Positions 41,753 to 52,830 are shown, numbered from the stretch's first letter. The stretch: DNA of 64,000 nt from Anolis sagrei (GCF_037176765.1 NC_090023.1:127977866-128041865); one strand, 5' to 3'. Program-made: numbers and translations. Notes: generated by a model not told the origin, from the sequence alone.

Positions 41753-43215
41753 AGGCCTGGAACTACACCTAGAACAAGGCAAGGGATCATAATCTGAAGG
41801 CCCCCCCCCCCCCACTACATGTTGTTATTTCCACCACACTGGCATTTTCACTGCCCTCTCACAGTGCCAGGTGTATCTGAATTTCAGAGGACTGGGGCCC
41901 ACCGGGTTTCTTGGATGGGTGTGTGTTTGTTTCAGAGACCTGCAGCAAAAGGGAATGGTAAGAAACTACCAGCTCTGCAGAAATTGGATACAGAAGTATA
42001 AGACAGGATCCTGGATTGTAACACCACATCTGAAGGTGTCTTGCATCTCCATGCTGCTGTGGACTCATACAGGCTTCTTTCTTGTAGTCCAAAATTTCAG
42101 GGTGAAGCATCTCCACTGTAAACACCTGAGACCACATGGTTCTGTTTAAATACCCTTTGTTCTTTACACCTTCACACATATTGAGACTATTATTTGCATA
42201 GATATGGGTGCACAGCAGTGCCTCAAATCCAAATTAAACAATGGGCCAAACAGAACCAAAATCTTCTTGTGGACATTTCTCTAAATCTATGGTTTGGGGA
42301 TTTTCAAAAGCTATTATGTGTTCTGTGTTTAATGGGATCTCCTTCTAAGTAATTGCACAAGATGGCAGCCTTAGTAGTTGTGCTCTGATTTTGTTTTTGA
42401 TTAATCTTTGTTCATTAACATGTTTTTCCCCTCTAATCTGTTTTGACAGTTCATTTCAAATTCACAAGCAATCTAAAAATACCAGAATAAATACACTGTG
42501 TGAAATAAAGAAGCAGGAAAGAGAGCACAGAAAAGCAGCTCCAACACTCTTAATAAATCCTACAAAGTGTTAATTAACAAAGAGTCTCTTCTTTCCCTTT
42601 CCCAACTTGTGATGCTAAGTGCATGAATATAGCTTTAATATCCATACTATTTTCTCTTTGATTGCCAGCCAAGGTCAAACAACCACTCTAGTCTTTCACT
42701 TCCTAATTGACTGAATGGAGTCTTTTTGTTGACACTTTTTTTTATTTCTCTGCAAAATTTCTTTGATGGATTGTACAATCCTAAAAGTAAAATTACAGTA
42801 TAATGTTTTATAGATATAGTAAATCTATTCACTCACAGATATTTACTCTCAGCTCTGTATCCAAGTAATTGCATCTCCATCTGAGGCATGTAAACTTCGC
42901 TGCCTTCCACAAGAATTATTCCTAAGTACCGGTAAGTAAAGAGAGGTGAATTTTTGCTCACTCAACTCATATTACAACCAAGAAAATTGTGACTTCCTTT
43001 TTTGAGTACCTGCTGTTGGAAAACACAGGAGCAAGACAGAACTTGAGCAAAAAAATATATACTGCTTTGGATGTCAGTTCTCAACCAACATGGTTTCTGA
43101 CATGGACATGCTTTGGCAGCAGTACCTGGAATTCTCCTAAGACAGTGGCTGATTTAGTATATATCAGGTGTGTCAAACTAATTTTCACTGAGGACCACAT
43201 CAGCCTTATTCAAAG
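41753..43215. other. Intergenic, nothing recognised
   Basis: Contains a C-tract near 41800-41815. No gene or repeat was recognised in the remainder. Confidence 0.45.
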
Positions 43216-43219
43216 GCTG

Positions 43220-46200
43220 TTGAATTCATCTATTTATTTATTTATTGCGGTTGCTTATACCCCGCCCTTCTCACCCGGGGGGACTCAGGGCGGCTTGCAC
43301 AAACAAGGCACAATTCGATGCCTGTATTACAAAAACATAACTTCAAAAACATAACATCAATAACAACAATAATTATAACACTGATAACAATTAACGTAAA
43401 CAATCAATATTATCGGCAGGAATAGCCATAAACCCGTAAAAACAATTAAAACAATAAAAGCAATACAAACCTCATTGCTGGTCAGCGTTTAACCGACTCA
43501 TAGTTAGGTTCTACTTTCCACACATTGTTGGTCCTATCATTCTGGTTCCATGTCTAATTGTCAGGGTGCCCAAAGGCCTGGTCCCAGAGCCACATCTTTA
43601 CCTTCCTCCTGAAGGCAAGGAGGGAAGTTGAAGCCCTGATTTCCCCCGGGAGTGAGTTCCACAGATGAGGGGCCACCACTGAGAAGGCCCTGCTCCTCGT
43701 CCCCACCAGCCTCACTTGTGATAGCGGTGGGGTCGTGAGCAGGGCCTCCCCAGATGATCTCAGATTCCGAGATGGGACGTAGAGGGAGATACGTTCGGAC
43801 AGATACGCTGGACCGGAACCGTAAAGGGTTTTGTGGTCAAAACCAGCACCTTGAATTGTGCTCGGAACTGAATCGGCAGCCAGTGGAGCTGACATAACAG
43901 GGGGGTGGTGTGTTCCCTGTATGTCGCTCCAGTAAGCAGTCTAGCTGCCGCTCGTTGGACTAGTTGGAGTTTCCGAACAGTCTTCAAGGGCAACCCCACG
44001 TAGAGTGCGTTGCAGTAGTCTATACGAGATGTGACAAGAGCGTGGACCACTGTGGCCAGATCAGACTTCCCGAGGTACGGGCGCAACTGGTGCACAAGTT
44101 TTAATTGCGCAAAAGCTCTCCCGGCCACCGCTGAGACCTGGGGTTCCAGGCTCAGCGATGAGTCCAGGATCACTCCCAAGCTGCGAACCTGCGACTTCAG
44201 GGGGAGTGTAACCCCATCCAGTACAGGCTGTAACCCTATACCCTGTTCGGCCTTACGACTGACCAGTAGGACCTCTGTCTTGTCTGGATTCAATTTCAAT
44301 TTGTTAGCTCTCATCCAGTCCGACACAGCAGCTAAACACCGATTCAAGGTCTGGACAGCCTCCTTGGTGACAGGTGGAAAGGAGTGACAGATCTGAACAT
44401 CATCCGCGTAGAGATAACATTTCAGTCCGAAACTCCGAATGATCTCCCCCAGCAGCTTCATGTAGATGTTAAACAACATTGGGGACAGAATTGATCCCTG
44501 AGGGACTCCACATGACAACGGCTGTGGAGCCGAACAGGTGTCACCCAGCAACACCTTCTGGGACCGTCCCTCAAGAAAGGACTGGAGCCACTGCAAAGCA
44601 GTACCCCCAAGTCCCATCTCTGTGAGGCGTCCCAGAAGAATACCGTGATCGACGGTATCGAAGGCCGCTGAGAGGTCCAGCAGAACTAACAGGGACACAC
44701 TCCCCCTGTCTAGCTCCCTGCGCAGATCATCTACCAAGGCGACCAAGGCTGTTTCCGTTCCATGTCCCGGTCTAAAGCTAGACTGTGCCGGATCTAGATA
44801 ATCAGTGTCTACCAGAAATCCCTGGAGTTGTGTTGCCACCACACGTTCCATGACTTTGCCCAAATAGGGGAGATTGGAAACTGGCCGATAGTTGTCTAAT
44901 TGAGTGGGGTCCAGTGATGGTTTTTTCAACAGCGGTTTTATAACAGCCTGTTTTAGGCTCGCTGGAATTATGCCCTCCCGAAGGGAGGCATTAACCACCA
45001 CTTTCACCCACTCTGCCAAACCCCCTCTGGCTTCCTTAATCAGCCAGGATGGACAGGGGTCTAGGATGCATGTGGTGGGTCGCACCTCCCCAAGGATCCT
45101 GTCCACATCCTCAAGCTGAACCAATTGAAATGAATCCAATAAAACCGGACAAGCAGATGCTCTCGTCACATTCTCAGAGACTGCATTTAAAGTGGCGTCG
45201 AATCCCGACCGAATCAGCGCAATTTTATCTGTGAAGAATCGAGCAAATGCTTCACAGCGAGCTCCCGAGCTGTCAGGGATCTCGCTTTCCGGCGGATTTA
45301 ATAGACTCCTGACAACTCAAAAGAGCTCAGCTGGACGATTCTTCGCCGATGCAATACTGGCCGCATAGGATGTTTTTTGTGCTGCCACTATTGCCACACC
45401 ATAGGACCTTGTGAAGGCATTCAGATGTGTTTGGGCTGATTTAGTGGGATTCTGGCGCCACACGCGCTCTAACCACCTCTTCTTTCGCTTCATTGCTGCC
45501 AGCTCCTCAGTGAACCAAGGGGCATGGTTAGCCCGGCTACTCAAGAGGGGGCGTTCCAGAGCGATTACATCGATTGCCCTGGTCATCTCAGAATTCCAGT
45601 GAGAGACCAAGGCGTCGATAGAATCACCAGTCAGGAAGGTGGGAAAATCCCCAAGAGCCGTCAGGAATCCATTTGGATCCATAAGTCTCCTGGGGCAGAC
45701 CATTTTAATGGGTCCACCACCCCTGCGGAGGTTGGGAGGTACAGTAAGTCTAAACCTGATCAGGTAGTGGTCGGTCCATGGCAACGGAGCGATGGTTAGC
45801 TCCTCCACCCCAGCACTATCACCCCATCCCTGAGTAAAAACCAAATCCAATGTGTGACCGGCCGTATGGGTGGGACCAGATATTAATTGGGACAGGCCCA
45901 TGGTTGCCATGGCGGCCATAAAGTCCTGAGCTGCACCTGAAAGGGTGGTCTCGGCATGGACGTTGAAATCCCCCAGGACTAAAAGTCGCTGGGAGTCCAA
46001 CGCCATATCCGAGACCACATTTGCTAGCTCAGGTAGGGAGACTGTCGTGCAGCGGGGTGGTCGGTACACTAACAGAATCCCTATCCTGTCCCGGTCACCT
46101 AACCTAAAGCCGGCACATTCAAATGATGATGATTGTGGGATGGGGCGCCTGATCAAGGGGATAAAATCCTTATAGACCACTGCAACTCCTCCTCCCCGCC

Positions 46201-46390
46201 CTCCGGGTCTTGGCTGGTGCTGCACAGAATAGCCAGGTGGGCATAGTTGGGTGAGATTCACCCCTCCCCCCTCATCTAGCCAGGTCTCTGTTATACATGC
46301 TAGATCCGCTTGTTCTTCCTGAATTAGATCTCGAATAGTGGAGGTCTTTCCATTGACCGACCTGGCATTGAACAGCACCATCCTTACCCT
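43220..46390 (-). mobile_element. L2 LINE with near-complete ORF2
   Basis: Minus-strand L2-clade LINE. The APE-type endonuclease occupies 46381 to about 45700: NARSVNGKTS, CITETWLDEG, GRGGGVAVVYK, LLVLGDFNVHAE, TAGHTLDLVF and the TDH catalytic segment. A linker follows. The reverse transcriptase (45169 to about 44000) shows NYRPVSNLPYLGKVMERVV, LDLSAAFDTVDHGILL, GVPQGSILSPMLFNIYM and CYLYADDVQI with an intact YADD. The C-terminal part (QLHWLPIQFRAQFKVLVL … LWNSLPGEIRAS) ends near 43554. A 3' UTR closes with a (TTTA)n-type tail near 43230. Two visible lesions: one in-frame TGA (45314-45316) in the linker, and one frameshift near 43850. ORF1 and the 5' UTR are absent. Confidence 0.93.
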
Positions 46391-47040
46391 GCACCAATAA
46401 CTTTTTTACGTAGTCACCAATGCTCTTTAGTTTTTATTCAGTTTGGGTCCCCAGATAGTGTTGATTGACAACTCCCATCACTTTTGATTACCCACCATGC
46501 GGACTGGGAATAATGAGGATTGCAACCCAACAGCACTTAGGGCTCTGAGGTTGGGAAAGGTTAACTGGCATGTTAATGTCAGATATACTAACAAGCCTTG
46601 GATCTAAATTCAAGCCTCATTATCCTGACTAAACAGAACACACTGCAGCCTTGCAGATGTCATTGTATCCCAACTCCCATCAGCTCTAGTCATGATGCCT
46701 AATGATGAGCAATGCAGAAGTTGTAGTCCAGCATCTAGAGGGACACATTAACTGACAAAAAGGTCTGGATTTGGCCTGAAAGCCTTGAGTTTGACAATGT
46801 GGCATACAGATTAAACACACACTCACAAACACAATTAACCATTAAACCATACAAAATTGGCGCTTTCAAGACAACTGTCCTTCTCTTCCTAGAGCAGAAT
46901 GAATAGACATATAGACATGGCTCATTCTGGTGAACTTTTACCTTTCTCACTTGTGGCTCACAGCTCCCTTATGGGCACAGTTGGTCCTTGCTCCTGTCCC
47001 AAAATTTGCAACCACCTTGCCATACATAGATCAGAGGGGA
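46391..47040. other. Intergenic, nothing recognised
   Basis: Short 'ACTCCCATCA'-type scraps of family B-like MITEs may be present, but nothing could be delimited. Confidence 0.4.
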
Positions 47041-47270
47041 GTACAAACATAGGAAGGAAGAACATAGTTAGGAAGAACTTCCTAATTGTGAGAGCTGTTC
47101 AGCAGTGGAACTCTCTGCCCCAGACTGTGGCAGAGATTCCTTCTTTGGAGGCTTATAAATGGAGGCTGGATGGCCATCTGTTGGGGATGCTTTGAATGCG
47201 ATTTTCCTGCTTTTTGACGGGGGGTTGAACTGGATGGCTCACAAGTTCTCTTCCAACTGTATGATGCTAT
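47041..47270 (+). mobile_element. CR1 3'-end fragment
   Basis: Plus-strand match to the terminal CR1 coding region and 3' UTR: AGGAAGAACTTCCTAATTGT, GTTCAGCAGTGGAACTCTCT, then GGTTGAACTGGATGGCTCAC and TCTTCCAACTGTATGATGCT. The encoded NFLIVRAVQQWNSLPQTVAE aligns with the C-terminus of the copy at 14.2 kb. Confidence 0.88.
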
Positions 47271-47657
47271 AAGCCAGTTCTGTTCCAGGGAAGAGGCTTG
47301 AACAAATAAATCTCTTTTAACTGCTTATATAAAAACTGCTTTTGTATGCTGCAAGTGAGACTATACCACCACTTACTGCATAGTGCAATTGAACTTTTCA
47401 TGCCTATTAAGGCAGCAGTTCAAAGCATGTTTATTAGGCTTGCTAAAACCCACTGGACTTCATGGGATTTACTTCTGTGTAAACATATTTAGGACTGGCC
47501 CCACAGGACTCTTGTTTGCAAGACTCCATAATACCTAAGGAATTGCTGTTGGTGGAAATCAGTTCACGCGTTAGTGAAACTTTTGAAGTCTGAAACCTGC
47601 CAGAAAGGGTCAGGTTTTAAAAAATGCATTTTGCAACGGCACAAATAGGAGTGGAGC

Positions 47658-47864
47658 TACACTGTAGAATTAATGCAGTTTGACACCACTTTAACTGCCA
47701 AAGCTTAATGCTATGGAATCCTAGGAGTTATAGTTTGGTGAGGCAGCAGTGCTATCTGCCATTGAAGGCTAAAGGTCTAGTAAAACTAAAACTTCCAGGA
47801 TACTACAACATTGAACCATGGCAATTCAAGTAGCATGAAACTGCATTAATTCTACAGTGTAGAT
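47658..47864. mobile_element. Palindromic MITE, family A (complete copy)
   Basis: Starts CTACACTGTAGAATTAATGC and ends with the exact complement …GCATTAATTCTACAGTGTAG. The arms run through CAGTTTGACACCACTTTAAC / … AAGTAGCATGAAACTG. This is the reference copy for fragments at 6696, 9555, 18825, 48420, 49010 and 53690. The abundance and lack of coding potential point to a non-autonomous DNA transposon. Confidence 0.85.
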
Positions 47865-47872
47865 GCACCCTT

Positions 47873-48342
47873 GGAGCTTAAAATATTTTTGTCATGGACC
47901 ACAAAGGAAACCGAAGCCTGGATTTTAGAAATCTGTGATGGGGTATGTATGCATGGGGTTTCCTTTCCCCCAGTGAAGCTCTTTTATTTATATTGTCCTT
48001 TTTGTCAGGAAGAGAGAAGACTGGTACAAAAAAAAAAAGGCATGGGAGATGTTTGCAAGATTAATTTCTGCAAGGCCAGCATTCTTAAAACTAAACTACA
48101 AAAAAAGAGGAAACTTACCCAGAGGTCAGGAAAATACCCAAGTCTGTATCCTTTGCTTTCACAAACCGACAATGGTTGCAAAACACTTTTTTTTGCAGAA
48201 GAATACCAGTCCTGTCAGGGGAAATTCTCCACTGTGAACCTGAAGGTGAGGTAGAGTTTTCTAAATCCAGGGTTACAACCCTGCCTTGTATCGACTTGCA
48301 TAGACATCTTGTGTGACCTGGTCCACTTATTCATGAGAGGCA
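47873..48342. other. Intergenic, nothing recognised
   Basis: No gene or repeat recognised; contains short A-tracts. Confidence 0.45.
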
Positions 48343-48815
48343 GATAACCATGTTTGTGCCTTCAGGTTGCCTTTCAAATTCTGGTGACCCCATGTTGGGT
48401 GAATTTATGCAAGAAATCAGCAGTGTGCATGTATAGTGTGGGATTAATGCAGCTTGACACCATGTTGACTGATGTGACTCATTGCTATGGAAATCTGGGA
48501 GTTGTAGTTTTACAAAGTCTGGCAAAGAGTGGTGGCATCTCTCCAAACTGATTCCCAGGATTCTGTATCCTTGAGCCACGGCAGTTAAAAGTGGTGTCAA
48601 GTACTTCAATTTGACAGTATGTGCTACTTCTTATGGTGATCACATGAATTCCATAAAGCTTTCTTGGCTTGGAATACTCAGAGGGGGTTTTCTATTTCCT
48701 TCCTTGGAAATGCAGCCTACAACAGCTAGTATTCATTGGTGGTCTCCCATCCAATTACTAACCAGGGCTGACCCTGCTTAGCTTCACAAGATCAGACATG
48801 CGCCGTTGCCTTTCA
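48343..48815 (-). mobile_element. 5S-rRNA-derived SINE split by a MITE
   Basis: The minus strand starts near 48815 with a 5S-like head: AGCTAAGCAGGGTCAGCCCT (5S has AGCTAAGCAGGGTCGGGCCT) then GGTTAGTAATTGGATGGGAG. A SINE body follows (CTCTGAGTATTCCAAGCC) and then the tail GGGGTCACCAGAATTTGAAA near 48395. Bases 48420-48622 interrupt it and are a family A MITE. The 5S resemblance covers the internal promoter (A-box/C-box part), so this is a SINE3-type element and not a 5S gene. Confidence 0.8.
48420..48622. mobile_element. MITE family A nested in the 5S SINE
   Basis: GGGATTAATGCAGCTTGACA … GGGAGTTGTAGTTTTACAAA … AGTTAAAAGTGGTGTCAAGT follows the family A layout. The sequences bordering it (GGTGACCCCATG and GGTGATCACATG) look like a duplicated piece of the SINE. 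Confidence 0.75.
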
Positions 48816-49007
48816 GGTGTTTGCAATAGCGGTCTCAAAAGGTAAAGCCTTCATACTTGGGGAGGGAGAGCTGATAAACCAGGGCTGGTTTTTGGAAGAC
48901 TTCTCTAACTTTATCTCCTCCCCTCCTCCTTCTAACCCGGGAAGGGATGTAACTGAGGCTGCCAACCTGCCTCTTCGCCACACCTGGGAAAGGGAAGTCT
49001 TTCTTGG

Positions 49008-49222
49008 GGTGCATTTACATTGTACAAGTCATGCAGTTTGATATCACTTGAACTATCGTGGCTCAAAGCTATAGAATCATGGAGGTTGTATTTTTACAAA
49101 GTCTTCTGCCCTTTCTATCTAAGTGTTGGTGCCTCCCCAAACTACCAACTCCAGGATCCCATACCCTTGTGCCATGGCAGTGCAAGTGGTATCAGACTGC
49201 TATAATGGTTACAGTGCAGATT
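49008..49222. mobile_element. MITE family A, diverged copy
   Basis: TGCATTTACATTGTACAAGT, CATGCAGTTTGATATCACTT, GGAGGTTGTATTTTTACAAA … GTGGTATCAGACTGCTATAA and TTACAGTGCAGATTTGC in the expected palindromic order. Confidence 0.7.
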
Positions 49223-49295
49223 TGCAGGAGGAGAGACAATCTGCTCTGCTTTGCCTTTCTCCAACAAACATTTCCTTCCAGCCAACAACAAGCCC

Positions 49296-49745
49296 ACCCT
49301 TAAAGAGCTGGGTCTCTTTATCCCGCAGCAGAGAAGGTTGAAGAGAGACACGAGAGCCATGTTTAGATACTGGAAAGGACATCATAAGGAAGAGGGAGCA
49401 GGTTTGTTTTCTGCTGCCCTGGAGACCAAGGGTCATTCCACACAGCCATATAAGGCAGAATATCAAGGCAGATAATCCACAGTATCTGCTTTGAACTGGA
49501 TTATCTGATTCCACACTGCCATATAATCCAGTTCAATATGGATTTTATACAGCTGTGTGGAAGGGGCCTCAAACTTGGAGCCATGGGTTCAAATTACAGG
49601 AAAGGAGATTCCACCTGAACATGAGGAAGAACTTCCTGACCATGAGAGTTCAACAGTGGAACTCTCTGCCTTGAAGTGTGGTGGAGGCTCCTTCCTTGGA
49701 AGCAGGGGTAGGACAGCCTTCTGCAAGCAGGTCAAGATTTGTGGA
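49296..49745 (+). mobile_element. CR1 C-terminal fragment split by a MITE
   Basis: 49296-49431 encodes KELGLFIPQQRRLKRDTRAMF and the YWKGHHKEEGAGLFSAALET segment of CR1 ORF2. The continuation (GCCATGGGTTCAAATTACAG … CCACCTGAACATGAGGAAGA) resumes at about 49572 after a palindromic family C element. This shows that the MITE inserted into an already present CR1. Confidence 0.85.
49432..49569. mobile_element. Palindromic MITE, family C, nested in CR1
   Basis: The inverted arms are GGTCATTCCACACAGCCATA … and … TACAGCTGTGTGGAAGGGGC. The interior ATCTGCTTTGAACTGGATTA matches the partial copy at the end of the window. Confidence 0.8.
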
Positions 49746-49851
49746 TTTCAATGGTTTCTCTGTGTAGTCTGACATGGTGCTTGTCAAGGTGGTCCAGCAT
49801 TTCTGTGTTCTCAAATAAGAAAATGTGTCAGTGCTGTCTCAGTGCTGATTT

Positions 49852-49898
49852 GATATATATATATACACACACAGACACACACAGACACACACAGACAT
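49852..49898. repeat. (TA)n-(CA)n microsatellite
   Basis: (TA)n followed by ACACACAGACACACACAGAC-type repeats. Confidence 0.9.
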
Positions 49899-49902
49899 AA
49901 AG

Positions 49903-50343
49903 ATATAGGCAATCATTGAGTTACAAATATCTGATGTACAAATGGCTCATCATTAAGAACAGGCTGAGACAACAGAAAGTGAGAGAAATTTCCTAGGAAG
50001 GGAAATTCACTCCTGAAAGAGTTATTATCAGTTATTATCATGGGGGAAAGGGGTCTCCACTGAAGCTTTCTCACTAATCCTTCTTTCCACCACAAGCCAC
50101 AATTTCCAAAATCCAATTCTCACAGGGACAGAAAGTAAGGTGCAATCTTCTGAACAGGGGCACAGATAGCAAAGCAAACTCTGCAGGAGTGTTAAGCCTT
50201 CCCTATGCTGTTCAAAGCTAAGCAATATATATATGTTTGGCTATTGTTAATTTTAAAAAAATGTACCTGTTCCGACTTACATACACATTCAACTTAATCA
50301 CAATCTTCCAGAACCTATCTTGTTCTTAACTTTTTGACTGCCT
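49903..50343. mobile_element. Tc1/mariner-like non-autonomous element
   Basis: The left end is AGGCAATCATTGAGTTACAA. The right end, reversed, is CAGGCAGTCAAAAAGTTAAG. TA lies at both borders. The interior CCTGTTCCGACTTACATACA and its left counterpart GAGTTACAAATATCTGATGT are typical of Tigger-type MITEs. There is no transposase. Confidence 0.5.
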
Positions 50344-50359
50344 GTATTTATATTTCCAT

Positions 50360-51240
50360 TCCAACTCCCTGTCATGCAGGAATGAAAATATAGTATTGAA
50401 TAGGTTTATGAAAATATAATGGGTAGGTTTATGAAAATATAGTGTAATATATATAGAGAGAGAGAGGGAGGGAGGGAGGAAGAAACTCTCTGCCATGCAG
50501 GAATATTTTTATTCCTGCATGGTAGGGTGTCTGTATGTATGTGCGTATAATGAGTGTATTTATAAAAGTATAGTTTCTACACACACACACACACAGACTA
50601 TACTTTCAGAAACTTACCCTTTATATTTTCATTCCTGCATGGCAAGGGGGTTCTATATATATGTAAAATATATATATACAGAAACATGGAAACAGGCAGT
50701 AGGTGGGTAGGTTTATGATAATATAGTGTGCATGTGGAGATTACATACACACACACACACACACACACACTATATTTTCATAAACCTACTGACCTATTGT
50801 CTGTTTCCAGGTTTCTGTATATACATTGTCATACACACACACACACACACACTATATTTTTAAAAACCTACTGACCTACTGCCTGCTTCCAGGTTTTTAT
50901 ATATACATTGTCATGTATTATAATACACACACATACACACACTGTATTTTCATAAACCTACTAACCTACTGCCTGTTTCAAGGTTTCTGTATATACATTA
51001 TCATATTATTTATTTTTATACACACACACTATATTTTCATAAACCGACTGACCTACTTCCTGTTTCCAGGTTTCTATATATACATTGTCATATTACATAT
51101 ATGTATATACACACATACACACATTATAATTTCATAAACCCACTGACCTACTGCCTGCTTCCAGGTTTCTGAATATACATTGTCAATGTCATATATTATA
51201 ATACACACACACTCTACATTGCCATAAACCTATATCCACC
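50360..51240. repeat. Minisatellite, ~85-105 bp units, with an orientation switch
   Basis: From about 50765 onward five to six imperfect units read TATTTTCATAAACCTACTGA CCTACTGCCTG-TTTCCAGGTTTCTG-TATATACATTGTCAT followed by (AC)n. Before about 50745 the same motifs occur in reverse orientation (AGGTTTATGAAAATATAGTG; GAAACAGGCAGTAGGTGGGT). The array therefore flips around an (AC)n tract, and its first part is an inverted copy. The last unit touches the GC-rich upstream region of KCTD12. Confidence 0.85.
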
Positions 51241-51244
51241 TACA

Positions 51245-52830
51245 GCCTGTTTCCAGGCCCTCCTTTCCTGCCTGGCCGAGGGCTGGCCTGCCCTGCCCCT
51301 GTCCCTCTTCCCGGCTCTGAACCCCAGAAGAAGACACCCGTTCCCACGCTCCGCTTGGAAGGCAGGCAGGGAGAGGCGCGGAAGGCTTGGGAGGGCGCGT
51401 GGCAAACTTCTCTCTGGCGGCGGGGCTGACCGGCAGGGGGCGGCGGCGAGGCCGGCGAGACTTCTGGCCAATCAGGAGGCCGCGAAGGCTGGCAGCGAGG
51501 CGCCTGAACGTTCTGCCTGAACGCAGCCTCGGCGGGAGACGGGCAGTGGAAGGCGGAGAGGGGAGCCGTGCGTCGGAGCGCCTCTCTCTCAGGGTCCGCG
51601 CGCGCGACTCCCAAGAGGAGAAGGCAGAACGTTGAGGCGCGCGCGCTGCCATTGGCAAAGGAGGGCGCGCGGGCGGGGGAAGGCGCCTCCTCCTCCTTTG
51701 CTCCCTCCCTCCCTGCATCGCGGCGGCTCTACATAAGCGCCCGTCGGCGGCGGCAGCGGGAGGCGTGCGGCGAGGAGGAGCGGCGCGGCTCGGCTCGGGG
51801 GCCATGGCCTTGGCGGACAGCGCCCGCGGGCTGCCCAACGGCGGCGGAGGCGGCGGGCGGTCGCAGCCGGAGCCGTCGGTGGTTCCGGCATCCACGGTGG
51901 CGTCGTCGGCAGGGAGCGAGGCGCCCGGGGAGATCGTGGAGCTGAACGTGGGCGGGCAGGTGTACGTGACCCGTCGGGGAACGGTGCTGTCGGTGCGGGG
52001 CTCGCTGCTCTGGCGCCTCTTCTCGCAGGAGCCCGGCGCGGCGCTGGCCCGCGACTCCAAGGGCCGCGTCTTCCTCGACCGCGACGGCTTCCTCTTCCGC
52101 TACGTGCTGGACTACCTCCGCGACCAGGAGCTGGTGCTGCCCGAGCGCTTCCCCGAGCGCAGCCGACTCCAGCGGGAGGCCGAGTACTTCCAGCTGCCGG
52201 ACCTGGTCCGCCGCCTCCAGCGAGGAGGAAGCGGAGGAGGAGGAGGCGGAGGCGGAGGAGGAGGCCTTCCGCGCGACGCCTCCCTCTGCGCCGACGAGGG
52301 GGGCTCCTGGGAGGCTGAGGGCGAAGGCGGCCCCTCGCCCCCGGCCCGCCGCAGCCCGCTCCTGGCGCCCTCGCTCTCGCTGGACGCCGCCGCCGCCTCC
52401 TCCTCCTCGTCGTCGGCCTCGCCCTCCTCGCGCCGCGCGGGCTACATCACGGTGGGCTACCGGGGCTCGTACACGCTGGGCCGCGAGGCGCAGGCCGACG
52501 CCAAGTTCCGCCGCGTGGCGCGCATCACGGTCTGCGGCAAGACGGCCCTGGCCAAGGAGGTCTTCGGGGAGACGCTCAACGAGAGCCGCGACCCGGACCG
52601 GCCCCCCGAGCGCTACACCGCCCGCTACTACCTCAAGTTCAACTTCCTCGAGCAGGCCTTCGACCGGCTCAGCGAGGCCGGCTTCCGCATGGCCGCCTGC
52701 TCCTCCACCGGCACCTGCGCCTTCGGGCCCGAGCAGGGCGGACCCGCCGACGACCGCGTCTGGACCAGCTACACCGAGTACGTCTTCTGCCGAGAGTGAG
52801 CCCCCAGGAGACCCAGGAGAAGGAGAAGGA
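51245..52830. promoter_or_regulatory. CpG island of KCTD12
   Basis: GC content and CpG density rise sharply at about 51250 and fall after the stop codon at 52799. The dense part upstream of the ATG (51360-51800) contains many GGCGGG/GGGCGG-type Sp1 boxes and a CTACATAAGC TATA-like element at about 51728. A transcription start between 51400 and 51760 is inferred. Confidence 0.75.
51804..52799 (+). CDS. KCTD12: KCTD12 (BTB-domain auxiliary subunit of GABA-B receptors)
   Basis: A single-exon, 331-residue protein starting MALADSARGLPNGGGGGG, almost the same as the mammalian start, which fixes the ATG at 51804. The BTB/T1 domain lies at about residues 44-140 (IVELNVGGQVYVTRRG; DRDGFLFRYVLDYLRD; REAEYFQLPDLVRRL). 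A disordered linker of about 141-210 residues' position follows, with an 11-glycine run and Ala/Ser runs. The H1 domain runs from about 212 to the end (GYITVGYRGSYTLGREAQAD; RITVCGKTALAKEVFG; SYTEYVFCRE). KCTD12 forms BTB oligomers on the GABBR2 C-terminal tail and, through H1, binds G-beta-gamma, which gives fast desensitisation of GABA-B/GIRK responses at the neuronal membrane. Length is close to human (325 aa). Linker and low-complexity runs are the main differences. Confidence 0.97.
   Translation: MALADSARGLPNGGGGGGRSQPEPSVVPASTVASSAGSEAPGEIVELNVGGQVYVTRRGTVLSVRGSLLWRLFSQEPGAALARDSKGRVFLDRDGFLFRYVLDYLRDQELVLPERFPERSRLQREAEYFQLPDLVRRLQRGGSGGGGGGGGGGGLPRDASLCADEGGSWEAEGEGGPSPPARRSPLLAPSLSLDAAAASSSSSSASPSSRRAGYITVGYRGSYTLGREAQADAKFRRVARITVCGKTALAKEVFGETLNESRDPDRPPERYTARYYLKFNFLEQAFDRLSEAGFRMAACSSTGTCAFGPEQGGPADDRVWTSYTEYVFCRE

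Noticed and set aside
48690-48815. 5S rRNA gene
   Set aside because: Only the internal-promoter part resembles 5S, and it is joined to a SINE body; a full 5S would be 120 bp with closed ends.
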